Below are positions 15,892 to 23,354 of a stretch of DNA of 64,000 nucleotides, one piece after another (position 1 is the first letter of the stretch; the number at the start of each line of letters is the position of its first letter). The position numbers were made by a program, and so were the translations under genes. This stretch comes from VFJZ01 sp046598415 (lineage in GTDB: Bacteria; Actinomycetota; Thermoleophilia; Gaiellales; F1-60-MAGs149). Location: the NCBI GenBank assembly GCA_046598415.1, contig JBKJIG010000160.1:14903-78902 (forward strand). Direction: 5' to 3'. The notes beneath the pieces are model-generated. The model saw nothing but the letters and a program-made list of their open reading frames with translations, was not told the origin of the DNA and did no database searches.

Positions 15892-18201
15892 TCAGGGCTC
15901 GGCGGTGAGGCAGAGGAAGCTGGTCGAGGCGGGATTCGCGGCCTGGGCGGCGCGCGCCCGGGCCAGTGCGACGGGAGCCGTCGTGCCCCGGGCGAGCAGC
16001 CCGTGCAGCTCGTCCATCAGCTCCTCGGCGTGATCGTGGTGCACCGGATCGGTGGCGGCGATGACGGCGGCCGCGCCGCGGCGCACGATGATGGCTGCCG
16101 GTGTGACGATGCCGGCGCTGACGTCCCCGGCGGCGGCCGCGGCCTCGCAGGCCGACAGCACCACGCAGCTCGCTCGCACCGGCTCGCACACCAGCGTCGC
16201 GTTGGACAGCGCCCCGCCGGCCAGCTCGATCCACGACAGCAGCGGGTCGTCACCACGCCGGCCGGCGTGGGCGGCGATGTGCACGATGCCACGGCCACCG
16301 AGCGCGCCGAGCGTGCGCGCGGGCGTCGCCGCCGCGTCCTGCAGGACCGTCGGCGCCGTGTAGTGGGCGGCGATGCGCCCCGCCTCGCTGGCGCCGTTCG
16401 GCAGGTCGGGCCCGACGATCACGGTGGCGGTGTCGTCGTCCGTGGCGGCCGGCGGGTCGCCCATGCCGGCCGCCACGGCGAGGCTCCAGGTGTGCGTGTC
16501 CAGTGCGGGCAACGCGGCCCAGGGCACGAACGCCAGCCGCGGCGCCGCCGTCAGCTGCAGCCGGCCGCCGGGATCGCCCAGGTCGGCGTCCGCGAACAGC
16601 AGGGCGCCCAGCGAGGCGGTCGCGTTGCCGGTGCCGGCGCCGTCGGCCCGCGCGGCCCGCGCCCGGTCGAGGCGCGCGAACCGGATCAGCCGGGTCACCT
16701 CGGCGATCGTCCCGAGCCGCAGCGCCCGGGCGGCGCCGTCAAAGGTCGTGACGCCGAGCACGTCGGCGCCCAGGGTCAGGAAGTCGAGGTGGCGCCCGTC
16801 CGCCGCCGGCACCGGCAGGCGGTGGCCCAGCGGCAGCATCAGCGCCCGGACGCGGGCGACGACGGCGGCGAGGAAACGGGCGTCGCCGGTGCTGACCGCG
16901 CCGCGGACGGCGATCGCGATCAGGTCGGCCGTGCCCGTCGTCGCGACCGCCGGCGACCGCAGGGTGGCGCTGCGCTCGCGCAGCGCGTGACGGTGCGCGA
17001 CGAGGCGCTCGAGGACGCGTACGAGCCCGGCGCGCCGGTTGCCGGCGATCGCCGCGTCGGCCCGCGCCAGCAGCACCGCCACCTCGGCGGCTGGGTCGTT
17101 CGACGCCCGGGTGAGCGCGGGCGGTCGGATGCCGTCGATGCGGCTCAGGACCGCGTCGACACGGGTCTGCAGCGGCCGGTCGCCGATCGCGACGGCGGTG
17201 GCGGCCGCGGTGCGCAGCGCCGGCCGCGCCGGCCTGCCGGCCAGGGCGAGGCAGGTCAGCTCGCCGGCGACCACCGTGGCGCGCGCGGCGGCCGGGTCGT
17301 CGCCCACCCGCAGCAGGCGACGGCGCGCCCGCCGGGCGAACGGCAGCGCCGCGGCCCAGTCGCCCTGGCCACGGTGCGCGTCAGCGGCCAGCAGCTCGAT
17401 CGTGGCCCGCTCGCGCGCGCTGACGCCATGCTCCTGCAGGAGCGCCGTCGCCCGCTGCAGCACCGTCAGGGCGAGGCCGGCGCCGGCCAGCGCCTCCAGC
17501 TGATCCAGCTCCGTCGTGCGGGTGCTGATGCCGGCGGCGCGCAGCGTCTCCAGCTCGGCGTCGAACACGTCCAGCGCCTGCGCGTAGTCGCCCAGCTGGA
17601 CGAGCGCGTGCGCGCGGTTGCCGTCGACGATCCAGCGGGGCAGGTCGGCGCCGTCGGCGATGGCCCGGTCGACCAGTTCGAGGTCGGCGAGGGCGCCGCT
17701 CGGGTCGCCGTTGGTGGCGCGCATCAGGGCGACGTTCAGGCGGGCGCCGGCGGCGTCGGTGAGCTGCCCGGCGCGCCGGAACGCCCGCTCGGCGGTCGCG
17801 TTGGCGCGGATCGCCGCCAGCGCCTCGCCCGCCCGCCAGTGCACGACGCCGCGGTACAGCAGCGCGACGCCGCGGTCCTCCGGCGAGACCAGCTCGAGCG
17901 CCTCGTCTGCGCAGGTGGCGGCGTCGGCCATCCGCCCGTTCAGGGCCAGCGCGTTGGCGTGCGTGGCGAGGGCGCGGCCGACCCCTTCGGGATCGGCCGC
18001 GGCGCGGGCGGCCCGCACGGCGCGGCGGGACGCACGCAGCGACGCCGCCCGGTCGCCGGTGCGCTGGTGGGCCATCGCGAGCAGCCGCACGAGCTCGGGG
18101 TGGTCGGTATCGCGGACGCCACCGAGCGCCTCGCCGAGCTCCCGGATGGCACCGGCCGGGTCGTGCTGGATGCGCGCCTCGAACGCTAGATCGCGACCCA
18201 C
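15892..18201 (-). CDS. TPR-CHAT protein (caspase-like protease)
   Basis: A 769-residue protein. Residues about 1-420 are alpha-helical tetratricopeptide-like repeats rich in Ala and Arg (for example ALATHANALALNGRMADAATCADEAL). The C-terminal third is a CHAT domain with GIVHIAAHAGR (catalytic His near 645) and VVLSACEAA (catalytic Cys near 685), the His-Cys dyad of the caspase clan. It also has the late RRGAAAVIAATDPVHHDHAEELM helix. GTG 18201 overlaps the preceding small gene by 16 bases, and a sigma-factor gene lies upstream in the same direction. The natural target is unknown; a partner protein or the sigma system is plausible. Confidence 0.85.
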   Translation of the reverse strand: MGRDLAFEARIQHDPAGAIRELGEALGGVRDTDHPELVRLLAMAHQRTGDRAASLRASRRAVRAARAAADPEGVGRALATHANALALNGRMADAATCADEALELVSPEDRGVALLYRGVVHWRAGEALAAIRANATAERAFRRAGQLTDAAGARLNVALMRATNGDPSGALADLELVDRAIADGADLPRWIVDGNRAHALVQLGDYAQALDVFDAELETLRAAGISTRTTELDQLEALAGAGLALTVLQRATALLQEHGVSARERATIELLAADAHRGQGDWAAALPFARRARRRLLRVGDDPAAARATVVAGELTCLALAGRPARPALRTAAATAVAIGDRPLQTRVDAVLSRIDGIRPPALTRASNDPAAEVAVLLARADAAIAGNRRAGLVRVLERLVAHRHALRERSATLRSPAVATTGTADLIAIAVRGAVSTGDARFLAAVVARVRALMLPLGHRLPVPAADGRHLDFLTLGADVLGVTTFDGAARALRLGTIAEVTRLIRFARLDRARAARADGAGTGNATASLGALLFADADLGDPGGRLQLTAAPRLAFVPWAALPALDTHTWSLAVAAGMGDPPAATDDDTATVIVGPDLPNGASEAGRIAAHYTAPTVLQDAAATPARTLGALGGRGIVHIAAHAGRRGDDPLLSWIELAGGALSNATLVCEPVRASCVVLSACEAAAAAGDVSAGIVTPAAIIVRRGAAAVIAATDPVHHDHAEELMDELHGLLARGTTAPVALARARAAQAANPASTSFLCLTAEP

Positions 18202-18659
18202 GACGTCTCGACCGGCCGTTCACCCGTCCGCCGGATGGACAGGCGGACCGGGCCGGCTGGAAGGTCGTCGACGAGGAACCGTCCCTGGTCGTCGCTCGCG
18301 AAGCTGGTGCGTCCCTCGCGGTGGATGGCGACGATCGCGGCCTCGGCCGGCGGGGCGATCTGCCCCGTCAGCGCGCGGCGCTCGACGACGATCTCCACCT
18401 CGACGTCGACGTTGAACGACGGCGTCGCAAACGCCAGCACTCGCTGGGTGCGCCCGCTGCGCAGGCGCGAGCGCCAGTCGTCGTCCAGCACCGAGTCGTA
18501 GTCGAGCGATGCGACGGCGGCGTCGGGATCGCGAGCGTCGATCACCTTCTGGGCCACCGCCTCGATGCGCGCGAGCAGCTCGCTCGCATCGTCCTCTCGG
18601 TCCAGTCGTGCACCAAGGGCGTCGAGATCGAACGATTCAGAGTCGGGCACGATACGCAA
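18186..18659 (-). CDS. Accessory protein of the sigma/CHAT operon with C-terminal beta domain
   Basis: A 157-residue protein. The N-terminal half is acidic and helical (SFDLDALGARLDREDDASELLARIEAV). The C-terminal 60 residues resemble a carboxypeptidase-regulatory or transthyretin-like beta sandwich (GRTSFASDDQGRFLVDDLPAGPVRLSIRR). No membrane segment is present. The TTG start at 18659 is supported by GAGGGGAG 7 bases upstream. Its position between a sigma factor and a CHAT protease suggests a regulator, adaptor or substrate of the protease; it may act as an anti-sigma factor. That role is inferred from context only. Confidence 0.65.
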   Translation of the reverse strand: MRIVPDSESFDLDALGARLDREDDASELLARIEAVAQKVIDARDPDAAVASLDYDSVLDDDWRSRLRSGRTQRVLAFATPSFNVDVEVEIVVERRALTGQIAPPAEAAIVAIHREGRTSFASDDQGRFLVDDLPAGPVRLSIRRTGERPVETSWVAI

Positions 18660-18678
18660 AAGCTACTCCCCTCACCTT

Positions 18679-19251
18679 TCAAGAGTCGAGAAGTGCGCCG
18701 TTGATACCCTCGGCGCCGAGAAGTTCGCGCAGATGACCGAAAGCGCGGCCGCGAATGGGGCCAATGCTGCCGATGGGCATGCCGATCGCCTCCGAGATCT
18801 CACGGTAGGACGCGTCGGGCCGGGTCAGCAGGAACACCACCAGCTCACGGTCGCGCGGCGGCAGCGAATCGATCGCGTCCTGCAGCGAGCGGGCCCGGTC
18901 GGCGAGCTCGTCGTCAACGGGCTCCGCGTCGCGGTAGGGCCGCTCGGGCACGGCGTCGGTGGGAATCTCGCGGCCCTGGCGGCGCAGGATGCGCAGGCCC
19001 TCGTGCCGCGCGGTGCGTGCGAACCACGCCGGCACGGCGTCGGGGTTGCGGATCCGGTGCGCGTAGTCGGCGAACGCGCCGAACGTCGTCTGGGCCAGAT
19101 CCTCGACGTCCTCGGGCGCGAGGCGCAGCACCCGCGCGACGCCGAACACCGTCGTCCGCTGCCGCAGGAACATCTCCGTCAGGGCGTCGCGGTCTCCGTC
19201 GGCGCAGCGCGCGACGAGTTCCGGCAATCCCGCAAGCTCCGTTCGGTGCAT
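18679..19251 (-). CDS. RNA polymerase sigma factor, ECF-like sigma-70
   Basis: A 190-residue sigma factor with region 2 (EDVEDLAQTTFGAFADYAHRIRNPDAVPAWFARTARHEGL, about 45-85) and region 4 (SLPPRDRELVVFLLTRPDASYREISEAIGMPIGSIGPIRGRAF, about 130-175), and a short linker without region 3. That is ECF architecture. No anti-sigma factor with a zinc-binding or transmembrane signature follows. Instead a small accessory gene and a TPR-CHAT protease gene lie downstream, 19 bases after its stop. The operon promoter should be within 19252-19373. Confidence 0.88.
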   Translation of the reverse strand: MHRTELAGLPELVARCADGDRDALTEMFLRQRTTVFGVARVLRLAPEDVEDLAQTTFGAFADYAHRIRNPDAVPAWFARTARHEGLRILRRQGREIPTDAVPERPYRDAEPVDDELADRARSLQDAIDSLPPRDRELVVFLLTRPDASYREISEAIGMPIGSIGPIRGRAFGHLRELLGAEGINGALLDS

Positions 19252-19373
19252 TCCGTAAGCAATCTAACCCCTTTCGGCATCGGACGGCGATCCGGGTTAT
19301 CAGAAGCGGTGACCAAGGACTCAGAAGGGTGGGGGCGCCCTCTCCAGTCCAAGCTCGAACAACGGAGAACCCC

Positions 19374-19463
19374 ATGAACAGCTACGCCGCACGCTTCCTC
19401 CTCGTCGCGCTGATCGCACTCGCCTTCCTGGCGATGGCTGCGCCGCACCTCTACCCGGCCTGA
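19374..19463 (+). CDS. 29-residue single-pass membrane peptide
   Basis: MNSYAARFLLVALIALAFLAMAAPHLYPA: one transmembrane helix with almost nothing else. ATG 19374 has GGAGAA 6 bases upstream and its stop shares one base with the next gene's start (TGATG). This makes coupled translation with the DUF5317 gene likely. It could be a small subunit of that protein or a leader peptide controlling it. Confidence 0.6.
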   Translation: MNSYAARFLLVALIALAFLAMAAPHLYPA

Positions 19464-19993
19464 TGACCGGGCGGATCCTGATGGCGGTGGTGCTCTTCGG
19501 AGCACCACTCGCTCTCGGCCTGCTGTTCGCGCGGCTGCGTCCGGCGGAGGGCGGGATCGCGCTCTCGCGGCTCGATCTGCTCGTCCCGGTCGGCTTCGCC
19601 GTGCAGCTGGCGCCGGTGCTGCCGCGCAGCCTCGCGCTCGCCACCGGCTACGCCATCCTGCTCGTCTGGGGCGTCGTCCGCCTGACGACCGCCCGCGGGC
19701 TGGGCAAGATGGCGTTCGGCACCCTCGTCGCGGGCGGTGCGCTGAACGCCCTGCCGATCCTGCTCAACGGCGCGATGCCGTACAGCGCCTCGGCGGCGGA
19801 GCTGGGTGACGGGCTCAAGGGCACCCCGATCGGCGACGACACCATGCTGCCGATGCTCGGCGACGTGATCGAGCTGCCGTCCGGCAAGCTCGTCAGCCTC
19901 GGCGACCTCGTGCTCGCCGTCGGCGCGACCCTGACCATCTATCTCGTGATGCGGGTCTCCCGCCGGCCGGCGAGCGTGCAGATCGTGCGATGA
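19463..19993 (+). CDS. DUF5317-family membrane protein
   Basis: A 176-residue integral membrane protein with about five helices (residues 6-24, 33-52, 57-75, 85-104 and 147-166) and the DUF5317-type core GGALNALPILLNGAMPYSASAA followed by KGTPIGDDTMLPMLGDVIELP. Function unknown. It starts within the stop of the 29-residue peptide gene. The 169 bases after it hold no gene but include a potential structured leader for the next reading frame. Confidence 0.75.
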   Translation: MTGRILMAVVLFGAPLALGLLFARLRPAEGGIALSRLDLLVPVGFAVQLAPVLPRSLALATGYAILLVWGVVRLTTARGLGKMAFGTLVAGGALNALPILLNGAMPYSASAAELGDGLKGTPIGDDTMLPMLGDVIELPSGKLVSLGDLVLAVGATLTIYLVMRVSRRPASVQIVR

Positions 19994-20110
19994 CCGGACC
20001 ACCCACGTCCCACGCCGCCCGCGCGCCTCCTTCCACGTCGCCGTGACACTGCACACGAAACGTGGAGAACGCCGCGTCCGTCATCCCGTCATGTCGTCGT
20101 GCCTTATCAA

Positions 20111-20161
20111 GCGCCTGGCTCGGTGCTCTCTCAGATGAGAAGACCGACGGGAGAGCGGCGC
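20111..20161 (+). ncRNA. Candidate structured 5' leader with a buried ribosome binding site
   Basis: GCGCC (20111-20115) pairs with GGCGC (20157-20161). GCTCTC (20125-20130) pairs with GAGAGC (20151-20156), extendable by two pairs inward. The 3' strand contains the GGGAGAG that would serve TTG 20163, so the fold hides the ribosome binding site. TCGGT (20120-20124) in the bulge can also pair with ACCGA (20143-20147) in the loop, giving a possible pseudoknot. I do not recognise a known riboswitch class. GC-rich sequence folds easily, so this is tentative. Confidence 0.3.
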
Positions 20162-20162
20162 C

Positions 20163-20495
20163 TTGGCGTGGACGACGGAGTACATCGGCGAGGAAACCGG
20201 GTTCGGCGGGCGCGACGAGCGCGTGTATCACTGGCGGTTCTCGCACGGTGGGATCCGGTCGATCGACGTCCGCTTCGTCGTCTCGTCGGCGGCGGGCGAG
20301 CACGAGCCGTCCCCCGGTCTCGCGACCGATCGGGCGCGGCTGGCGGCCGAGCTGCTGGCCCGCGAGGCGAGCCTGAACCGGTACCGGTGGTGGGTCTCGG
20401 ACGACGCGATCACGAGCGTCGACGGCGTGCGCATCGAGCGGGCCGCGCCGGCCGGCCCGGCGGCCGTCAGGAGCGACGCGGCGGAACGACCCTGA
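20163..20495 (+). CDS. Hypothetical protein, 110 residues
   Basis: A soluble protein beginning MAWTTEYIGEETGFGGRDERVYHWRFSHGGIRSIDVRFVVSSAAGEHEP, with three tryptophans and a predicted beta-rich first half and a helical middle (RARLAAELLAREASLNRYRWWV). The start is TTG with GGGAGAG 9 bases upstream. The last 29 bases overlap the end of the convergent GGDEF gene, and the C-terminal 20 residues are low-complexity. No family recognised; coding is supported by aromatic content and codon bias. Confidence 0.5.
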   Translation: MAWTTEYIGEETGFGGRDERVYHWRFSHGGIRSIDVRFVVSSAAGEHEPSPGLATDRARLAAELLAREASLNRYRWWVSDDAITSVDGVRIERAAPAGPAAVRSDAAERP

Positions 20496-22122
20496 GCCGG
20501 GCGGACCCGGTGCCCAGGTTCCGTGCCAGGGCGAGCTCGTCGCGGATCCGCGCGGCGTCGGCCTCGAGCACCGCCTGCAGCGCCGTCACCACCTCGGGGT
20601 CGAACTGCGTGCCGGCCTCGCGGCACAGCTCGGCCACGGCGTCGGACCGATCCCGGCTCGGCCGGTAGCTGTGCCCCGACGTCATCGAGGAGTACGCCTC
20701 GGCGGCGCCCACGATGCGCGCCTCGATGGGGATCTCGGGCCCGCGCAGCCCATCCGGGTAGCCCTGTCCGTCGAAGCGCTCGTGGTGGTGCCGCAGGATC
20801 GGCGCCGCGTCCTCGAGGCCGCCGATGCGCCGGACGAGCTTCTCGCCCACGATCGGGTGCATGCGCATCAGCGCGCGCTCGCTCTCGTCCAGCGGTCCGC
20901 GCTTGGCCAGCAGGTCGTCGGGCAGCGCGCCCTTGCCGAGGTCGTGCAGCCAGCCGGCGATGCGGCACAGCAGCACGCTCGAGGCGGGCAGTCCGAGCTG
21001 CGCGGCCACGCGCGCCGCCAGCTCGGCGACGTGCTCGGCGTGCGGTTCGGGCTCGTCGGCGCGGGCGCTCGGCCGCACGCTCACCGCCAGTGACACGGCC
21101 TGAGCGAGACGTACGACCTCCGGTTCCTGTGCGACCAGGTCGTCGCCGGTCACCGCGGTGAATAGGCAGACGCGGTTGCGTCCCCGGCGCTTCGCGACGT
21201 AGAGCGCCTGATCGGCCGCGTCGATCAGCTCGTCGGGGCCGCGGAGAGCGGCGCCGGCACGCGCCGCGCCGACCGACGCCGTGACGGCGATCTCGCGACC
21301 GGCCGCCTGGATCGGCCGGTGGCCGATGGCGCGCCGCAGCTGCTCGCCGACGCGGCCCAGGAGGGCCTCGTCCGGTACCGCCGGGGCGAGGACGACGAAC
21401 TCCTCGCCGCCCCAACGCGCGATCGAGTCGTACGAGCGCAACACCAGCGAAATGCGGTTCGACACCTCGACCAGCACCTCATCGCCGACCTGGTGGCCGA
21501 ATGAGTCGTTGACGCGCTTGAAGTTGTCGATGTCGACGACGAGCACGCCCGGCGTCGAGCGGTCGCGCTCCGCCCGTGACAGCTCGGCCGCGAGCACCTC
21601 GTGGAAGTGACGGCGGTTGAAGAAGCCGGTGAGGCTGTCGGTGCGCGAGCGCAGCTCCGCTTCGTGGTGCGCCGCCGTCATCGACTCGAGCGCCTCCTTC
21701 AGCTGCGCGTGGAGCAGGTCCTGGGCGTCGCGCCACGCCGTCACGTCGACGGCCAGGCCGTCCAGCATCAGCCGGCCGTCGTCGTCGCGCCACGGCCGGC
21801 AGCGCTCCTGCACCCAGCGGGTGATGCCGTCGTAGCCGATCAGCCGGTACTCGACCTCCGCCGGGCGGCCCGACTGCGCCCGCTCCATGGCGGCGCGGTA
21901 CTGGGGCTCGTCGCGCGGGTCGACGCGCTCGCTCCAGGCGACGCCGGGCTCGTCGGCGGCGGGCGGCGGGCCGCCGAGCAATCGATCCTCGCCCGGCCCG
22001 GTGTACACGTCGCGGTAGCCGTCGATCGGATCGATCTCCGCCACGAACAGGTGCGCGTCCATGGCCGCGAGCAGGCGCGCAAGACCCTCGTCGTCGAGCG
22101 GGCGACCGCGGTACTGAGCCAT
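20467..22122 (-). CDS. PAS-GGDEF-HD-GYP cyclic-di-GMP protein
   Basis: A 551-residue protein with a PAS-like sensor (about 10-130), a GGDEF cyclase (about 145-300) and an HD-GYP phosphodiesterase (about 345-530). The cyclase site is GGEEF with an RSYD inhibitory site five residues earlier. The HD-GYP domain keeps HAEHVAELA, WLHDLGKGALPDDLL, HPIVGEKL and HHHERFDGQGYPDGLRG, but has YSSM where DAYDAM-type residues are usual. It could both make and break c-di-GMP. ATG 22122 is used; ATG 22134 is equally possible. It is divergent from the AraC gene. Confidence 0.9.
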   Translation of the reverse strand: MAQYRGRPLDDEGLARLLAAMDAHLFVAEIDPIDGYRDVYTGPGEDRLLGGPPPAADEPGVAWSERVDPRDEPQYRAAMERAQSGRPAEVEYRLIGYDGITRWVQERCRPWRDDDGRLMLDGLAVDVTAWRDAQDLLHAQLKEALESMTAAHHEAELRSRTDSLTGFFNRRHFHEVLAAELSRAERDRSTPGVLVVDIDNFKRVNDSFGHQVGDEVLVEVSNRISLVLRSYDSIARWGGEEFVVLAPAVPDEALLGRVGEQLRRAIGHRPIQAAGREIAVTASVGAARAGAALRGPDELIDAADQALYVAKRRGRNRVCLFTAVTGDDLVAQEPEVVRLAQAVSLAVSVRPSARADEPEPHAEHVAELAARVAAQLGLPASSVLLCRIAGWLHDLGKGALPDDLLAKRGPLDESERALMRMHPIVGEKLVRRIGGLEDAAPILRHHHERFDGQGYPDGLRGPEIPIEARIVGAAEAYSSMTSGHSYRPSRDRSDAVAELCREAGTQFDPEVVTALQAVLEADAARIRDELALARNLGTGSARLRVVPPRRS

Positions 22123-22184
22123 CCGGACACCCATCGGCCGCAGCGCGCGGTGAGTTGAGCGAACCGCGCCATCGAGGACGGGAT

Positions 22185-23099
22185 ATGGTGTCGTTGTTGG
22201 CAGCCACGGCCGCACCGCAGCGCGACCTCGTCTCTCCCCGCGAGTGGGTGCGCCTGCTCGGGGGCGTCGACCTGGCGCCGGTCCCGTCGCTGCCCGGCGA
22301 GCCCGTCGACGTGGCGATGTTCCGATTCGCCGATCTGCCCGAGCGAGTCGAGCTGCCACCGCTGGACGCGCACTACATCTCGTTCACGCTGCGCGGCGCG
22401 CTGGTGATCGAGCGTCACCTCGGCCGTGACGCCGCTCGCGCGCGGTTTCGCCCGGGCATGTCGCTGATCCTGCCGGCGGAGCGCGAGAACACGTGGCGGT
22501 GGGATGCCGCCACCGACGAGCTGCACCTGTACGTCGAACCGCAGTGGCTGGCCGGGATGGCGGGCCGCGTGGGTCGCGTGGCGCCGCAGCCGGTCGCGCG
22601 GTTCGCGTTCGAGGACCGGCTGCTGCGGTCGCTTGCGCAGGCGCTGCTGGACGAGCGTCGTTCGGGCGGCCTCGGTGGCACGCTGTTCCGCGAGGCGCTG
22701 TCGGAGACGATCGCGCTGCACCTGCTGCGCAGCTCGTGCTCGCTGCCCGGTGCCGGCCTCGTCCCGGTGCGGCTCGCACCGGCCGCGCTGCGCCGGGTGC
22801 GCGACCTGGTCGAGGCCGAGCTGGAGCGCGACCTCTCGCTGGACGACCTGGCGGGTGCCGCGGGGCTCAGCCGCGCGCACTTCGCACGTGCGTTTCGCGC
22901 CACCACGGGTCAGACGCCGTATGGCTACCTGCGTTCGCGCCGGGTCGAGCGCGCACGGCTGCTCCTGCACGGCACCGACCTGCCCGCGGCTGTCATCGCG
23001 GCGCACGCGGGCTTCAGCTCGCCGAGCCACCTCGGTCGGGTCTTCCGCTCGCTGACGGGTGTCACCCCGGGCGCGTACCGCCGGCAGCTCCGCGGCTGA
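22185..23099 (+). CDS. AraC-family transcriptional regulator
   Basis: A 304-residue regulator with an N-terminal cupin-like sensing domain (about 1-170; LPPLDAHYISFTLRGALVIER) and a C-terminal double helix-turn-helix (about 205-300): LSLDDLAGAAGLSRAHFARAFRATTGQTPYGYLRSRRVERARLLL and LPAAVIAAHAGFSSPSHLGRVFRSLTGVTPGAYRR. ATG 22185 has GAGGACGGG just upstream. It precedes the dehydrogenase-cupin operon in the same direction, so it may control it, though 255 bases and a REP-like repeat intervene. Confidence 0.88.
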   Translation: MVSLLAATAAPQRDLVSPREWVRLLGGVDLAPVPSLPGEPVDVAMFRFADLPERVELPPLDAHYISFTLRGALVIERHLGRDAARARFRPGMSLILPAERENTWRWDAATDELHLYVEPQWLAGMAGRVGRVAPQPVARFAFEDRLLRSLAQALLDERRSGGLGGTLFREALSETIALHLLRSSCSLPGAGLVPVRLAPAALRRVRDLVEAELERDLSLDDLAGAAGLSRAHFARAFRATTGQTPYGYLRSRRVERARLLLHGTDLPAAVIAAHAGFSSPSHLGRVFRSLTGVTPGAYRRQLRG

Positions 23100-23215
23100 C
23101 CGCCTGAGAACGACGGTAGCCGCAACGGCGCCCGCGCGGGGGCGCGGTCCGCCCACCGAGCGCGCGGACCGTGTCACAACGGCAAATTCGTGCTGGTCTG
23201 TCACCAAAAAGTTCT

Positions 23216-23256
23216 GGGGTCAGACCCCGGGACGGCCCGTTTCGGGGTCTGACCCC
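23216..23256. repeat. REP-like palindrome, copy 2 (GGGGTCAGACCCC family)
   Basis: GGGGTCAGACCCCG and CGGGGTCTGACCCC form 14-bp arms around a 13-base centre. The outer parts and the left flank TTCT match copy 1 at 1184-1224, while the centre differs. It lies between the AraC gene and the acyl-CoA-dehydrogenase-like gene, in a 255-base gap with no reading frame of its own. It may also act as a terminator for the AraC gene. Confidence 0.75.
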
Positions 23257-23354
23257 GCACATGGGACCGTCACGCTTCATCACGGAAAGCACGCTCGTAC
23301 CAGCGGCGGCACGCTCGTGCCAGGCGGACCGTTGGCGGGGCGGATGATGGTGCG

